A stretch of DNA of 64,000 bases from the NCBI RefSeq assembly GCF_002847505.1, contig NZ_MXAV01000034.1, positions 1 through 64,000 on the forward strand. Direction: 5' to 3'. Numbering within the stretch: position 1 is the first letter of the stretch; the number at the start of each line of letters is the position of its first letter. The notes under the pieces were generated by a model. That model made no database searches. It was not told where the DNA came from and saw nothing but the letters and a program-made list of their open reading frames with translations. The DNA comes from Acidithiobacillus marinus. Its GTDB lineage: Bacteria > Pseudomonadota > Gammaproteobacteria > Acidithiobacillales > Acidithiobacillaceae. The translations under genes were made by a program, and so were the position numbers. Below, in pieces: positions 24,790 to 34,226 of this stretch.

Positions 24790-25920
24790 ATGACTCGTTA
24801 TACCGGCATTATTGATCGTTACCGTGCTTTTCTGCCTTTGGCCCCGGATACTCAGGCGGTCAGCCTGGGTGAGGGGAATACCCCACTCATCGAATGCGTC
24901 AACCTGCCCCGCCAGCTGGGGGTGGATATGCGTCTGTTTCTGAAATTTGAAGGTTTGAACCCTACCGGCTCTTTCAAGGATCGGGGCATGACCATGGCGG
25001 TGACCAAAGCCAAGGAGGAGGGCAGCGAGATGGTCATCTGCGCTTCTACCGGCAATACTTCTGCGGCAGCGGCGGCCTATGCAGCCCGGGCCGGGATGCA
25101 GGCTTTTGTGGTCATTCCCGAAGGGAAAATTGCCCTGGGAAAACTCTCCCAGGCCATGATGCACGGGGCACTGGTCCTGCAGATTCGCGGTAATTTCGAT
25201 GAAGGCATGCAAATTGTCCAGGAAGTGGCCGCCAATGCCCCCATTACCCTGGTCAATTCGGTCAATCCCTATCGTCTCCAGGGTCAGAAAACGGCGGCCT
25301 TCGAAATTATCGAGGCCTTGGGCGAGGCGCCGGATTATCATGCCCTGCCGGTGGGAAATGCTGGCAATATCACCGCGCACTGGATGGGCTACTGTGAAGC
25401 CACCGATGGCCGGAAAGAAGCTTCGCAGGTGCTGACCAATGCCTGCAAATTCTGTAATGGCATCTGTACTTATGGCCATGGCAAAGCCGGAAAACGCCCG
25501 AAAATGCTGGGCTTCCAGGCAGCGGGCAGCGCCCCGTTCATGGCGGGCGATTTTGTGAAAAATCCGGAAACCATCGCGACGGCCATTCGTATCGGTCACC
25601 CCATGTCCTGGGATCAGGCCCATCGTGTGCAGGAGGAAAGTGGTGGCTGGTTTGGCAGCCATAGTGATGCAGACATTCTCGAAGCCCAGCGCTGGCTGGC
25701 CAAATTTGAGGGGGTGTTTTGTGAACCGGCTTCGGCTACTTCGGTGGCGGGTGTGGTGGCGGCGGCCCGTGCCGGCAAAATCGAGGCCGGGGCCACGGTG
25801 GTCTGCACCTTGACCGGGCATGGCCTCAAAGATCCCGATACGGCCATTTCCCAGGGCGGTGAGGTGGTGACCGTCAATGCCACCCTGGATGCGGTACAGC
25901 GCGCTATCCTGGAGCGCTGA
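24790..25920 (+). CDS. thrC: Threonine synthase with cysteine-rich insertion
   Basis: A 376-residue pyridoxal-phosphate enzyme that converts O-phosphohomoserine to threonine. ATG 24790 is preferred since family members begin RYTGIIDRYRAFLP; upstream starts lie inside hom. The cofactor lysine is in PTGSFKDRGMTMA near residue 62, the phosphate loop in GNAGNITAHW near residue 195. After HWMGYCEATDGRKEA there is an insertion rich in Cys, Gly and Lys (ACKFCNGICTYGHGKAGK, near residues 219-236) where most short-form enzymes have a brief loop. Its C-x2-C-x3-C pattern could bind a metal, but this is only a pattern. The stop overlaps the next start (TGATG). Confidence 0.93.
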   Translation: MTRYTGIIDRYRAFLPLAPDTQAVSLGEGNTPLIECVNLPRQLGVDMRLFLKFEGLNPTGSFKDRGMTMAVTKAKEEGSEMVICASTGNTSAAAAAYAARAGMQAFVVIPEGKIALGKLSQAMMHGALVLQIRGNFDEGMQIVQEVAANAPITLVNSVNPYRLQGQKTAAFEIIEALGEAPDYHALPVGNAGNITAHWMGYCEATDGRKEASQVLTNACKFCNGICTYGHGKAGKRPKMLGFQAAGSAPFMAGDFVKNPETIATAIRIGHPMSWDQAHRVQEESGGWFGSHSDADILEAQRWLAKFEGVFCEPASATSVAGVVAAARAGKIEAGATVVCTLTGHGLKDPDTAISQGGEVVTVNATLDAVQRAILER

Positions 25921-26882
25921 TGGCTGATGCCTGCCTCTGGCTGTCGGGCTTGCACGGCCTGCCGGAGGAGGACCTGGGCAAGGTATTGCCGCGCTATTGG
26001 GGACGGGGGCACCGAGAACACCTAGCGGCACAGTCTTCCCTGGAAGTGGCGGGCCGGTTGCTGGGCTTTGCCGGCGTCCTGCCAGCGGCGGCCTTGTTGG
26101 CAGAGTCAGAAGGGATCGCGACCGCCGGGTACTGGGTGATTGCTCTGGAGCCGGTTGCCTTTCTGGGGCAGGCGGGGCGGGCTGTCGTGCAACCCCTGGC
26201 GGGCCTGGAAGAATCTGCGGCGGCGGCATTATTCAGTGCTGCAGTAGAGTTTTTGGCCGATTCTCCCTGGATTTTGCAGCGCGGTGCCCGGCGCTGGTAT
26301 GTGCTGAGCCAGACCACGCCGGATTTGCATTGTCCTGATCCTGAGCAGGTCTGGGGGCGTGAACCTATCGCGCAGCAAAATACCGGCAGCGACGCCCGGC
26401 GCTGGAATGCCTTTCTCAATGAATTACAGATGTTCCTGGCTGCGCATCCGGTCAATCAGGGTCATGATGGTAGTGAGCCTTGGTGCCTGTTCTGGGCCTG
26501 GGGTGAAGGGCGTTTGCCGGAGCAGCGTCCGGTAAGCAAATGGCAGACGGTGTCCGCAGAAGCAGATTATCTGCAGGCCGCTGCCGCCTGGCTTGAGTTG
26601 CCATTATCCTATTCCAAAGCGTTGCAGGCGGCGGCAAAGCTTCCGGATAATCTCCTCTGGGTCTGGTCCGGAACCTGGCTTTATCCCGATGCAGCCAAAT
26701 CTTTTGCAGCTCTGGAGCCTGCCTTGCAGAGGCTATGGCGCAACGGTGGGCAGCTGCAATGCTGGACTGGCATACTGGCAAATGGTGGCGTGGAGCAAAT
26801 GACGCTCAGTCGTGGTGATCGCTGGCGCTTCTGGCGCAAGGCGCTGCGCCCCGGCCAGGCCAGTCTGCCGGGTGCCTGGTAG
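25920..26882 (+). CDS. COG4255-like protein of unknown function
   Basis: A 320-residue soluble protein. It fits the poorly known COG4255 group, sometimes labelled phosphoglycerate-mutase-like in databases, which sits next to recJ or thrC in beta- and gammaproteobacteria. Consistent are VIALEPVAFLGQAGRAVVQ near residue 75, the RRWYVL block near residue 120, and NAFLNELQMFLAAHPVNQ followed by WCLFWAWGEGRLP near residue 195. No phosphoglycerate-mutase active-site residues are apparent, so I do not assign that activity. It is coupled to thrC by a one-base overlap and precedes recJ by five bases. Confidence 0.7.
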   Translation: MADACLWLSGLHGLPEEDLGKVLPRYWGRGHREHLAAQSSLEVAGRLLGFAGVLPAAALLAESEGIATAGYWVIALEPVAFLGQAGRAVVQPLAGLEESAAAALFSAAVEFLADSPWILQRGARRWYVLSQTTPDLHCPDPEQVWGREPIAQQNTGSDARRWNAFLNELQMFLAAHPVNQGHDGSEPWCLFWAWGEGRLPEQRPVSKWQTVSAEADYLQAAAAWLELPLSYSKALQAAAKLPDNLLWVWSGTWLYPDAAKSFAALEPALQRLWRNGGQLQCWTGILANGGVEQMTLSRGDRWRFWRKALRPGQASLPGAW

Positions 26883-26887
26883 AATTC

Positions 26888-28648
26888 ATGGAAAGCGTGC
26901 GTATTGTGGATCGTCCGGTCTCGGTGAAAATCCGGGATGCGGCCCTGGCCTTGGGCTATACCCCCCTGCAGGCGCGGATCATCGCCGGACGCCTGTGTGA
27001 TGCGGACGTCGGTCAGCTCCCGGCCTTGATGAATCTGCAGATGAGCGGACTCACCCCACCCGACCTGCTTCCCGATATGGCCAATGCTGCGGCAACGGTG
27101 ATCGCGGCTATCCAGCAACAATGGCCGATTATTTTGATTTCTGATTTTGATGCGGACGGCGCATCGGCCCATGCGGTACTGAAAACCGCATTCCGGGATT
27201 ATTTTGGCGTCCCCGAACAGCAGATACACAGTTATATCGGCCATCGGTTGCGTGATGGCTACGGGGTTACCGAAACCCTGACCGACCGGATTATTGCGGA
27301 GGCCCCGAGCCCGGCTCTGATTATTACGGCGGATCAGGGCAGTACCGATCATGAGCGGATTACCCGACTGCGGGATCATGGTTTTACCGTCATCGTCACC
27401 GACCATCATGGCGTGCCCGCTTCCGGGCCACCCCCTGCAGCGGTGGCCTGTGTGAATCCGGTGCGTGCCGATTCCAGCTTTCCCGATCCTTATATTGCTG
27501 GTGTGCATGTGGCCTGGCTGCTCTGCTGTGCTGTGCGCCAGGCACTGATTGCGGCAGGTCTGCTTCCTGCTTCTGCGCCGAAGCTTGGCGGGCTACTGGA
27601 TTATGTGGCGCTGGGTACTATGGCGGATTGTGTGGATCTGGCGCGCTCCTGCAATAACAAGGCGATTATTGCCCGGGGGTTGGCACTTATGAACGCCCCG
27701 GCGCGGCGCCCTGTCTGGCAGGCCCTGCAACTGGCCACCCGAAGTCATGGTCCCATTACCGCAGCCACCCTGGCCTTCAGCTTCGCACCCCTGATCAATG
27801 CCCGGGGGCGTCTGGACTCCGCCCTGGGCAGCGTGGATTTGCTGATGAGTTCGCATCTTCCAGAAGCCGAAGAAATGGCAGAGCATTTTGTTGAGCACAA
27901 CAACGAACGCAAAGTCGTCCAGGCGCAAATGCTGCAGCGCAGCACCTGTCAGGCCCTGCAGCAAGTTCGGGATGGCGCCTCCGCCATCACCATATTTGAT
28001 CCCCAAGGTCATCCGGGGGTGCACGGCATTTGCGCAGCCCGCCTGGTGGAGTCTTGCGGAAGACCGGTCGCTTATTTTTCACCCAAAGCTGAAGGAGGTG
28101 GCATTACGGCCTCATTGCGAACGGTGCCGGGTTTCCATGTCCGCCATGCCCTGGCAAAAATAGCTGAACGTTATCCCGATGATTTTCTAAGTTGGGGCGG
28201 GCATGCCGGGGCAGGTGGAGTGACCCTCAAACAGGAGGCGCTGGCGCGTTTTGCCGAAGCCTGGGCAGCCATTGCCGCAGAAGCCCTGTCTGGTCAGGAG
28301 CTTGGGCCGGAGATTCTGACCGATGGTGTGCTGGAGGATAGTCCCAGCATGGAAGTGGTTGAGGAGCTGATGGTTCTGGAGCCTTATGGCCGGCAATGGG
28401 ATCCGCCTGTATTTCGAGGTGCGGGGCGCATCACCCAACTCCGTCCGGTGGGTGACGGCACGCACCTGAAACTGGTATTGCAGATGGCCGGAGCGGACTA
28501 CGACGCCATCTGGTTCGGCGCCGCAGAAAATGGTCTCAGCCCGGTGGCTGTCGGTGATGACGTCACTTTCGCCTATGGGCTGGAAATCAATACCTTTCGG
28601 GACAAGACCACCCTGCAACTGAGAATAAAGTATGCGGTGATCACTTAA
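26888..28648 (+). CDS. recJ: Single-stranded-DNA exonuclease RecJ
   Basis: A 586-residue 5'-3' exonuclease of the DHH phosphoesterase superfamily, acting in recombination and mismatch repair. The catalytic motifs are visible: ILISDFDADGASAHA near residue 80 (motif I), ITADQGS near residue 143, VIVTDHHGVPASG near residue 167 (motif III, DHH), and SWGGHAGAGGVTL near residue 435 in the DHHA1 domain. The C-terminal OB-like region follows. Length equals E. coli RecJ (577). In many proteobacteria recJ is followed by prfB and lysS; here a 12-kb defence island is set between them. Confidence 0.93.
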   Translation: MESVRIVDRPVSVKIRDAALALGYTPLQARIIAGRLCDADVGQLPALMNLQMSGLTPPDLLPDMANAAATVIAAIQQQWPIILISDFDADGASAHAVLKTAFRDYFGVPEQQIHSYIGHRLRDGYGVTETLTDRIIAEAPSPALIITADQGSTDHERITRLRDHGFTVIVTDHHGVPASGPPPAAVACVNPVRADSSFPDPYIAGVHVAWLLCCAVRQALIAAGLLPASAPKLGGLLDYVALGTMADCVDLARSCNNKAIIARGLALMNAPARRPVWQALQLATRSHGPITAATLAFSFAPLINARGRLDSALGSVDLLMSSHLPEAEEMAEHFVEHNNERKVVQAQMLQRSTCQALQQVRDGASAITIFDPQGHPGVHGICAARLVESCGRPVAYFSPKAEGGGITASLRTVPGFHVRHALAKIAERYPDDFLSWGGHAGAGGVTLKQEALARFAEAWAAIAAEALSGQELGPEILTDGVLEDSPSMEVVEELMVLEPYGRQWDPPVFRGAGRITQLRPVGDGTHLKLVLQMAGADYDAIWFGAAENGLSPVAVGDDVTFAYGLEINTFRDKTTLQLRIKYAVIT

Positions 28649-28770
28649 AATATTCTGGCACATATTATATAGATGGCTGTAGGCTATGGAGAGTATGCTG
28701 AATTTGTTCACGGCGGGTGAATTATTATGACTTTTGTGTGCGGAAGTTAAAGAACATGAGAAGTTGAAGC

Positions 28771-31581
28771 ATGACCAGGACTGAGGCCCAGACCCGCTCT
28801 GAACTGATTGACAGCCAGCTCACTCAGTCTGGCTGGAACGTCAAAGACCCCACCCAGGTCATCGAGGAGTTCGACATCCTGACTCCACTGCCCCTGGGTG
28901 TTGCCGAACCGCGCACCCCATACGAAGGTCATCAATTCAGCGACTATGTATTGCTTGGCAAGGATCGCAAGCCCCTGGCCGTGGTCGAAGCCAAGAAAAC
29001 GAGCAAAGACGCCGCGCTGGGGCGAGAGCAGGCCAAGCAATACTGTTACAACATCCAGAAACAACTGGGTGGCGAGCTGCCGTTCTGCTTTTACACCAAC
29101 GGGCACGAGATTTATTTCTGGGATCTGGACAACTACCCGCCGCGCAAGATCGTCGGCTTCCCGACCCGAGATGACCTTGAGCGGTTTCAATATATTCGCC
29201 GCAACCGCAAGCCCCTGACCCAGGAGCTGATCAACACATCCATCGCGGGCCGCGACTATCAGATCCGGGCCATTCGCGCCGTGTTGGAAGGCATCGAACA
29301 GAAAAAACGCGATTTCCTTTTGGTGATGGCCACCGGCACCGGCAAGACCCGCACCTGTATCGCCATGGTCGATGCCCTGATGCGTGCCGGACACGCCGAA
29401 AAGGTCCTGTTTCTGGTCGACCGCATCGCGTTGCGCGAGCAGGCCCTGGCCGCCTTCAAGGAGCATCTGCCCCACGAACCTCGATGGCCGAATGTCGGCG
29501 AGAAGCTCATCGCCAAGGACCGCCGCATCTACGTCTCTACTTATCCCACCATGCTCAACATCATCCGGGACGAGTCGCAGCAGCTTTCGCCGCACTTTTT
29601 CGATTTCATCGTGGTCGATGAAAGCCACCGCTCCATCTACAACACCTACAAAGAGGTGCTGGACTATTTCAAAACCATCACCCTGGGGCTCACCGCCACG
29701 CCCACCGACATCATCGACCACAACACCTTCCAGCTTTTCCACTGCGAAGACGGCCTTCCCACCTTTGCCTATACCTTCGAGGAGGCGGTCAACAATGTGC
29801 CGCCCTACCTGTGCAGCTTTCAGGTGATGAAGATCCAGACCCGCTTTCAGATGGAGGGGATCAGCAAGCGCACCATCTCGTTGGAAGACCAGAAAAAGCT
29901 GCTGCTGGAAGGCAAGGAGATCGAAGAGATCAACTTCGAGGGTTCACAGCTCGAAAAGCAGGTGATCAACAAGGGAACCAATGCCCTCATCGTCAAGGAG
30001 TTCATGGAGGAGTGCATCAAGGACGGCAGCGGTGTGCTGCCCGGCAAGACCATCTTCTTCTGCTCCTCCAAGGCCCATGCCCGGCGCATCGAAGAGATCT
30101 TCGACAAGCTCTTCCCCCAATACAAAGGCGAGCTGGCCAAGGTGCTGGTCTCCGATGACCCGCGCGTCTACGGCAAGGGCGGCCTGCTCGACCAGTTCAC
30201 CAACAACGACATGCCCCGCGTCGCCATCAGCGTCGACATGCTCGATACCGGCATCGACGTGCGCGAGATCGTCAATCTGGTCTTCGCCAAGCCGGTCTAT
30301 TCCTACACCAAGTTCTGGCAAATGATCGGGCGCGGCACCCGGCTGCTTGAAGCAGCCAAGCCCAAGCCCTGGTGTACCGAAAAGGATGTGTTCCTTATCC
30401 TCGATTGCTGGGACAACTTCGAATACTTCAAGCTGCAACCCAAGGGCAAGGAACTCAAACCCCAGCTCCCGCTGCCGGTGCGGCTGGTCGGCTTGCGGCT
30501 GGATAAAATCGAAAAGGCCATCGACCTTGCGCAGGCGCAGGTTGGCGAGCGTGAAATCGTCAAATTGCGTCGGCAGATCAGCCAGCTGCCGCATAGCTCC
30601 GTCATCATCAAGGAGGCAGCCGCCGCGCTGGCCCGGCTCGAAGAGGAAAACTTCTGGATCACCCTGAATCACCAGCGGCTGGAATTTTTGCGCGGCGAGA
30701 TCAAGCCGCTGTTCCGCACCGTCTCCGAGGCCGACTTCAAGGCCATGCGCTTCGAGCGCGACCTGTTAGAATTTTCACTCGCCCGGATCAGCGAAGAGAA
30801 GGAAAAAGCCGAAACCATCAAGGAAGGCATCGTCGAGCAGATCAGTGAACTACCGCTGTCGGTCAGTTTCGTCAAAGCCGAGGAATCGTTGATCCGCGCC
30901 GCCCAGAGCAACCACTACTGGGCCAAAACGGATGCCAGTGAGCTGGAGGACGCCCTCGACGACCTGAACAGTCGCCTCGGCCCGCTGATGAAATTCCGCG
31001 AGCAACAGACCGGCCCCGGTCCGACACACCTTGACCTGAAAGATGAAATCCACCGCAAGGAAATGGTCGAGTTCGGCCCCCAGTACGAATCGGTCAGCAT
31101 CAGCCGCTACCGCGAGATGGTCGAGGCCATGATCGCGGAGCTGACCGCGCACAACCCCATCCTGCAAAAACTCAAGAATGGTCAGGATGTCTCGGCTGAC
31201 GAGGCCCTTGAACTGGCCGAGCTGCTCCATGCCGAGCACCCCCACATCACCGAAGATCTTCTGCGCCAGGTCTACAAGAACCGCAAGGCGCGCTTCATCC
31301 AGTTCATCCGCCACATCCTCGGTATCGAGATCCTGAAGAGCTTCCCGGAAACGGTCAGCGAAGCCTTCGATCAGTTCATCGAGCAGCACACGAGCCTTTC
31401 CAGCCGTCAGTTGGAGTTCCTGAACCTGCTCAAGGGCTTCATCATCGAGCGCGAGAAGGTCGAGAAGAAAGACCTCATCAACGCACCGTTCACAGTCATC
31501 CACCCGCAGGGGATTCGCGGTGTGTTCAGCCCGGCCGAGATCAACGAAATACTACAGCTCACCGAGCGGTTGGCGGCTTGA
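28771..31581 (+). CDS. hsdR: Type I restriction enzyme, R subunit
   Basis: A 936-residue motor and nuclease subunit that translocates DNA and cuts it after HsdS recognises unmodified sites. The N-terminal PD-(D/E)xK nuclease shows Asp58 in FSDYVL and EAK at residues 73-75. The superfamily 2 helicase has Walker A ATGTGKT at 187-193, DESH at 283-286, GLTATPTD, and QMIGRGTRLLE for motif VI. The C-terminal part is helical and should contact HsdM. The ATG at 28771 is preceded by GAGAAG. High GC, unlike the AT-richer KilA-N and hsdS variable regions. All catalytic motifs are intact. Confidence 0.95.
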   Translation: MTRTEAQTRSELIDSQLTQSGWNVKDPTQVIEEFDILTPLPLGVAEPRTPYEGHQFSDYVLLGKDRKPLAVVEAKKTSKDAALGREQAKQYCYNIQKQLGGELPFCFYTNGHEIYFWDLDNYPPRKIVGFPTRDDLERFQYIRRNRKPLTQELINTSIAGRDYQIRAIRAVLEGIEQKKRDFLLVMATGTGKTRTCIAMVDALMRAGHAEKVLFLVDRIALREQALAAFKEHLPHEPRWPNVGEKLIAKDRRIYVSTYPTMLNIIRDESQQLSPHFFDFIVVDESHRSIYNTYKEVLDYFKTITLGLTATPTDIIDHNTFQLFHCEDGLPTFAYTFEEAVNNVPPYLCSFQVMKIQTRFQMEGISKRTISLEDQKKLLLEGKEIEEINFEGSQLEKQVINKGTNALIVKEFMEECIKDGSGVLPGKTIFFCSSKAHARRIEEIFDKLFPQYKGELAKVLVSDDPRVYGKGGLLDQFTNNDMPRVAISVDMLDTGIDVREIVNLVFAKPVYSYTKFWQMIGRGTRLLEAAKPKPWCTEKDVFLILDCWDNFEYFKLQPKGKELKPQLPLPVRLVGLRLDKIEKAIDLAQAQVGEREIVKLRRQISQLPHSSVIIKEAAAALARLEEENFWITLNHQRLEFLRGEIKPLFRTVSEADFKAMRFERDLLEFSLARISEEKEKAETIKEGIVEQISELPLSVSFVKAEESLIRAAQSNHYWAKTDASELEDALDDLNSRLGPLMKFREQQTGPGPTHLDLKDEIHRKEMVEFGPQYESVSISRYREMVEAMIAELTAHNPILQKLKNGQDVSADEALELAELLHAEHPHITEDLLRQVYKNRKARFIQFIRHILGIEILKSFPETVSEAFDQFIEQHTSLSSRQLEFLNLLKGFIIEREKVEKKDLINAPFTVIHPQGIRGVFSPAEINEILQLTERLAA

Positions 31582-31716
31582 TGGATATGAATCGAGAAAG
31601 ACACGAAAAAGGGTCGAAATCGACCCGTTTGGAAATATGGGGAAATCTGCAGTTTAAGCGCCTTAGAGCGGATTTTAACTATAGCGAATTCGCCTCAATT
31701 AAACTGGAGAAATAGT

Positions 31717-32538
31717 ATGGCTAAGAACAGAAAAATTGAAGTTCGAGGCGCCGAGATAACCGTTGTTGATAATCAAGAGCAGGATTTTATTTCTCTGACA
31801 GATATTGCAAGATACAAAACAGATGAAACCAGCGCTGTTATAGGCAACTGGATGCGCAACCGGAATACGATTGAGTTTTTAGGGATTTGGGAGTCGCTCT
31901 ATAATCCCAATTTCAAACCCCTCGAATTCGAGGGGTTTAGAAAACAGGCGGGGCTCAATGCCTTTACCCTTTCTCCTCAGAAATGGGTAACGACCACAAA
32001 TGCCATAGGTTTTATCGTTAAATCAGGTAGATATGGCGGCACATACGCCCATAAGGACATTGCTTTCAAATTTGCCAGTTGGATCTCTGTCGAATTTGAA
32101 CTCTACATTGTTAAGGAATTTCAACGCTTAAAGGAAGAAGAACAAAAGCAGCTTGGATGGTCAGCCAAGCGAGAATTGGCCAAAATCAATTACCGCATCC
32201 ACACCGACGCCATCAAGACGAACCTGATCCCGCCCGAACTGTCGCCTCAGCAGATCAATTTCATCTATGCCAGCGAGGGGGATCTGCTGAATATGGCCCT
32301 GTTCGGCAAAACGGCAAAGCAATGGCGGGATGAAAACCCGGACCACAAAGGCAATATCCGCGACGAAGCCAATGTCTCCCAGCTTGTCTGTCTGGCCAAT
32401 CTCGAAACCCTGAACGCCCATTTCATACACCAGGGGCTCCCACAGGCCGAGCGCCTAAAAATCCTGAACCAGACCGCCATTCACCAGATGAAACTCCTGC
32501 TTGCCGACAGAAACGTCAAGCAGTTGGAGGAGAAATAA
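31717..32538 (+). CDS. KilA-N domain protein of type I restriction locus
   Basis: A 273-residue protein with an N-terminal KilA-N DNA-binding domain (DFISLTDIARYKTDETSAVIGNWMRNRNTIEFLGIWE near residues 28-65, then SGRYGGTYAHKDIAFKFASWI near residue 100). The C-terminal half is a helical module containing QQINFIYASEGDLLNMALFGKTA, often found attached to KilA-N in restriction loci. GGAGA lies seven bases before the ATG. The 5' half is AT-richer than the rest, hinting at a mosaic origin. Such genes recur between hsdR and hsdM; a regulatory or anti-phage role is suspected but not shown. Confidence 0.85.
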   Translation: MAKNRKIEVRGAEITVVDNQEQDFISLTDIARYKTDETSAVIGNWMRNRNTIEFLGIWESLYNPNFKPLEFEGFRKQAGLNAFTLSPQKWVTTTNAIGFIVKSGRYGGTYAHKDIAFKFASWISVEFELYIVKEFQRLKEEEQKQLGWSAKRELAKINYRIHTDAIKTNLIPPELSPQQINFIYASEGDLLNMALFGKTAKQWRDENPDHKGNIRDEANVSQLVCLANLETLNAHFIHQGLPQAERLKILNQTAIHQMKLLLADRNVKQLEEK

Positions 32539-32540
32539 CC

Positions 32541-34226
32541 ATGCTTCAGAACAACCCCGAACTCAAAAGCAAGATCGACCAGCTCTGGAACAAATTCTGG
32601 TCCGGCGGCATCAGCAATCCGCTCACCGCCATCGAGCAGATCACCTACCTGCTGTTCATGAAGCGGCTCGACGAGCTGGACCAGAAAAAGCAGGCCGATG
32701 CCGAATGGACCAGCGAGTCCTATATCTCCAAGTTTGCGGGCCAGTGGATTCCGCCCGAATACCGCGACAAGGACGGCGCAGAGAACTACGCTATTGACAA
32801 GCACACCCTGCGCTGGAGCGAGTTCAAGCGCATGCAGGCCGAGGAGATGTTGCAGCACGTCCAGACCAAGGTCTTCCCCTTCCTCAAGGACATGAACGGG
32901 ACCGAGAGCAACTTCACCCACCACATGAAGAACGCCGTGTTCATCATCCCCAAACCGGCGCTGCTGGTCGAGGCTGTGAAAACCATCGACGAGATCTTCG
33001 AGATCATGGAGAGGGACTCGCAGGAAAAGGGCCAGGCCTTTCAGGACATCCAGGGCGATGTCTACGAGATGCTGCTCTCCGAGATCGCCACGGCGGGCAA
33101 GAATGGCCAGTTCCGCACCCCGCGCCACATCATTAAATTAATGGCCGACCTGGTGCAGCCGCAGCTTGGCCACCGCATCGCCGACCCGGCTTGCGGTTCC
33201 GGCGGCTTTCTGCTCGGGGCCTATCAGTACATCGTCACGGAATTGGCAAAGAAAGCGGGCAATACAGACTTTCCGCCCGATGAAGACGGCTTTGTCCGCA
33301 CCTCGGTAGCGGCCGGCCTCACCGAAAAGGCCCGGGCCATCCTGCAGGCCTCACTCTTCGGCTACGACATCGACGCCACCATGGTGCGCCTGGGGCTGAT
33401 GAACCTGATGATGCACGGCATCGACGAGCCCAACATCGACTACAAGGACACACTCTCCAAGAGCTACCTGGAAGAGGCCGAATACGACATCGTCATGGCC
33501 AACCCGCCCTTTACCGGCAGCATCGACAAGGGCGACATCAACGAAAACTTAAGCCTCTCCACCACCAAGACCGAACTGCTCTTTGTCGAGAACATCTACC
33601 GCCTGCTCAAGAAAGGCGGCACCGCCTGCGTCATCGTGCCGCAAGGCGTGCTGTTCGGCTCCGGCGGTGCATTCAAGACCCTGCGCCAAATGCTGGTGGA
33701 GCGCTGCGACCTCAAGGCCGTGGTCACCATGCCCAGCGGCGTGTTCAAGCCCTATGCCGGGGTCAGCACCGCCATTCTGCTCTTCACCAAGGTCTGGGGG
33801 CCGAAGGACAAGGTGACGCAACCGGCCACGGAACATGTCTGGTTCTACGAGATGCAGGCCGACGGCTATTCGCTGGATGACAAGCGCAGCAAGCAGGAAG
33901 GGCATGGGGATTTGCAAGATATCGTTGCCCGGTTCCATGCCCGCAATCCGGAAGTCGATGCTGATCGCACCGCGAAATGGTTTTGTGTGGCGCGGGGGGA
34001 GATCGAGGCGGAGGGGTATGACCTGTCGCTGAGTCGATATAAGGAGGATGTGTTTGAAGAGGTGGTGTATGAAGCGCCTGCGGTGATATTGGAGCGGTTG
34101 CTGGTGGCGGAGTTGGGGGAAGAGTTTTTTAACCACGAAAAACACGAAAGGCGCGAAAAGGTTTTGGAGGGGGTTGAGAGTGGGATTGTGCGGGAGTTGT
34201 TGGAATTGAGGGGGATGGTTGGATGA
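32541..34226 (+). CDS. hsdM: Type I DNA methyltransferase, M subunit
   Basis: A 561-residue N6-adenine methyltransferase subunit that protects host DNA together with HsdS. The N-terminal helical HsdM domain (ELKSKIDQLWNKFWSGG) precedes the catalytic core: SAM-binding DPACGSGGF at 215-223 and the catalytic NPPF at 321-324. ATG lies two bases after the KilA-N stop. The last about 60 residues change composition, with G- and T-rich codons and an in-frame run NHEKHERREK encoded by CACGAAA-type repeat units at 34133-34155. The stop overlaps the hsdS start (ATGA). Confidence 0.95.
   Translation: MLQNNPELKSKIDQLWNKFWSGGISNPLTAIEQITYLLFMKRLDELDQKKQADAEWTSESYISKFAGQWIPPEYRDKDGAENYAIDKHTLRWSEFKRMQAEEMLQHVQTKVFPFLKDMNGTESNFTHHMKNAVFIIPKPALLVEAVKTIDEIFEIMERDSQEKGQAFQDIQGDVYEMLLSEIATAGKNGQFRTPRHIIKLMADLVQPQLGHRIADPACGSGGFLLGAYQYIVTELAKKAGNTDFPPDEDGFVRTSVAAGLTEKARAILQASLFGYDIDATMVRLGLMNLMMHGIDEPNIDYKDTLSKSYLEEAEYDIVMANPPFTGSIDKGDINENLSLSTTKTELLFVENIYRLLKKGGTACVIVPQGVLFGSGGAFKTLRQMLVERCDLKAVVTMPSGVFKPYAGVSTAILLFTKVWGPKDKVTQPATEHVWFYEMQADGYSLDDKRSKQEGHGDLQDIVARFHARNPEVDADRTAKWFCVARGEIEAEGYDLSLSRYKEDVFEEVVYEAPAVILERLLVAELGEEFFNHEKHERREKVLEGVESGIVRELLELRGMVG

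Noticed and set aside
25920-26882. Phosphoglycerate mutase annotation for the gene between thrC and recJ
   Set aside because: No catalytic Ser, His or metal-binding residues of either mutase family could be seen; the label is probably an inherited database name.
28771-31581. Long minus-strand and alternate-frame open frames across hsdR, hsdM, hom and thrC
   Set aside because: They are frame shadows in GC-rich genes, without ribosome sites or family motifs, while the plus-strand proteins carry intact motifs.
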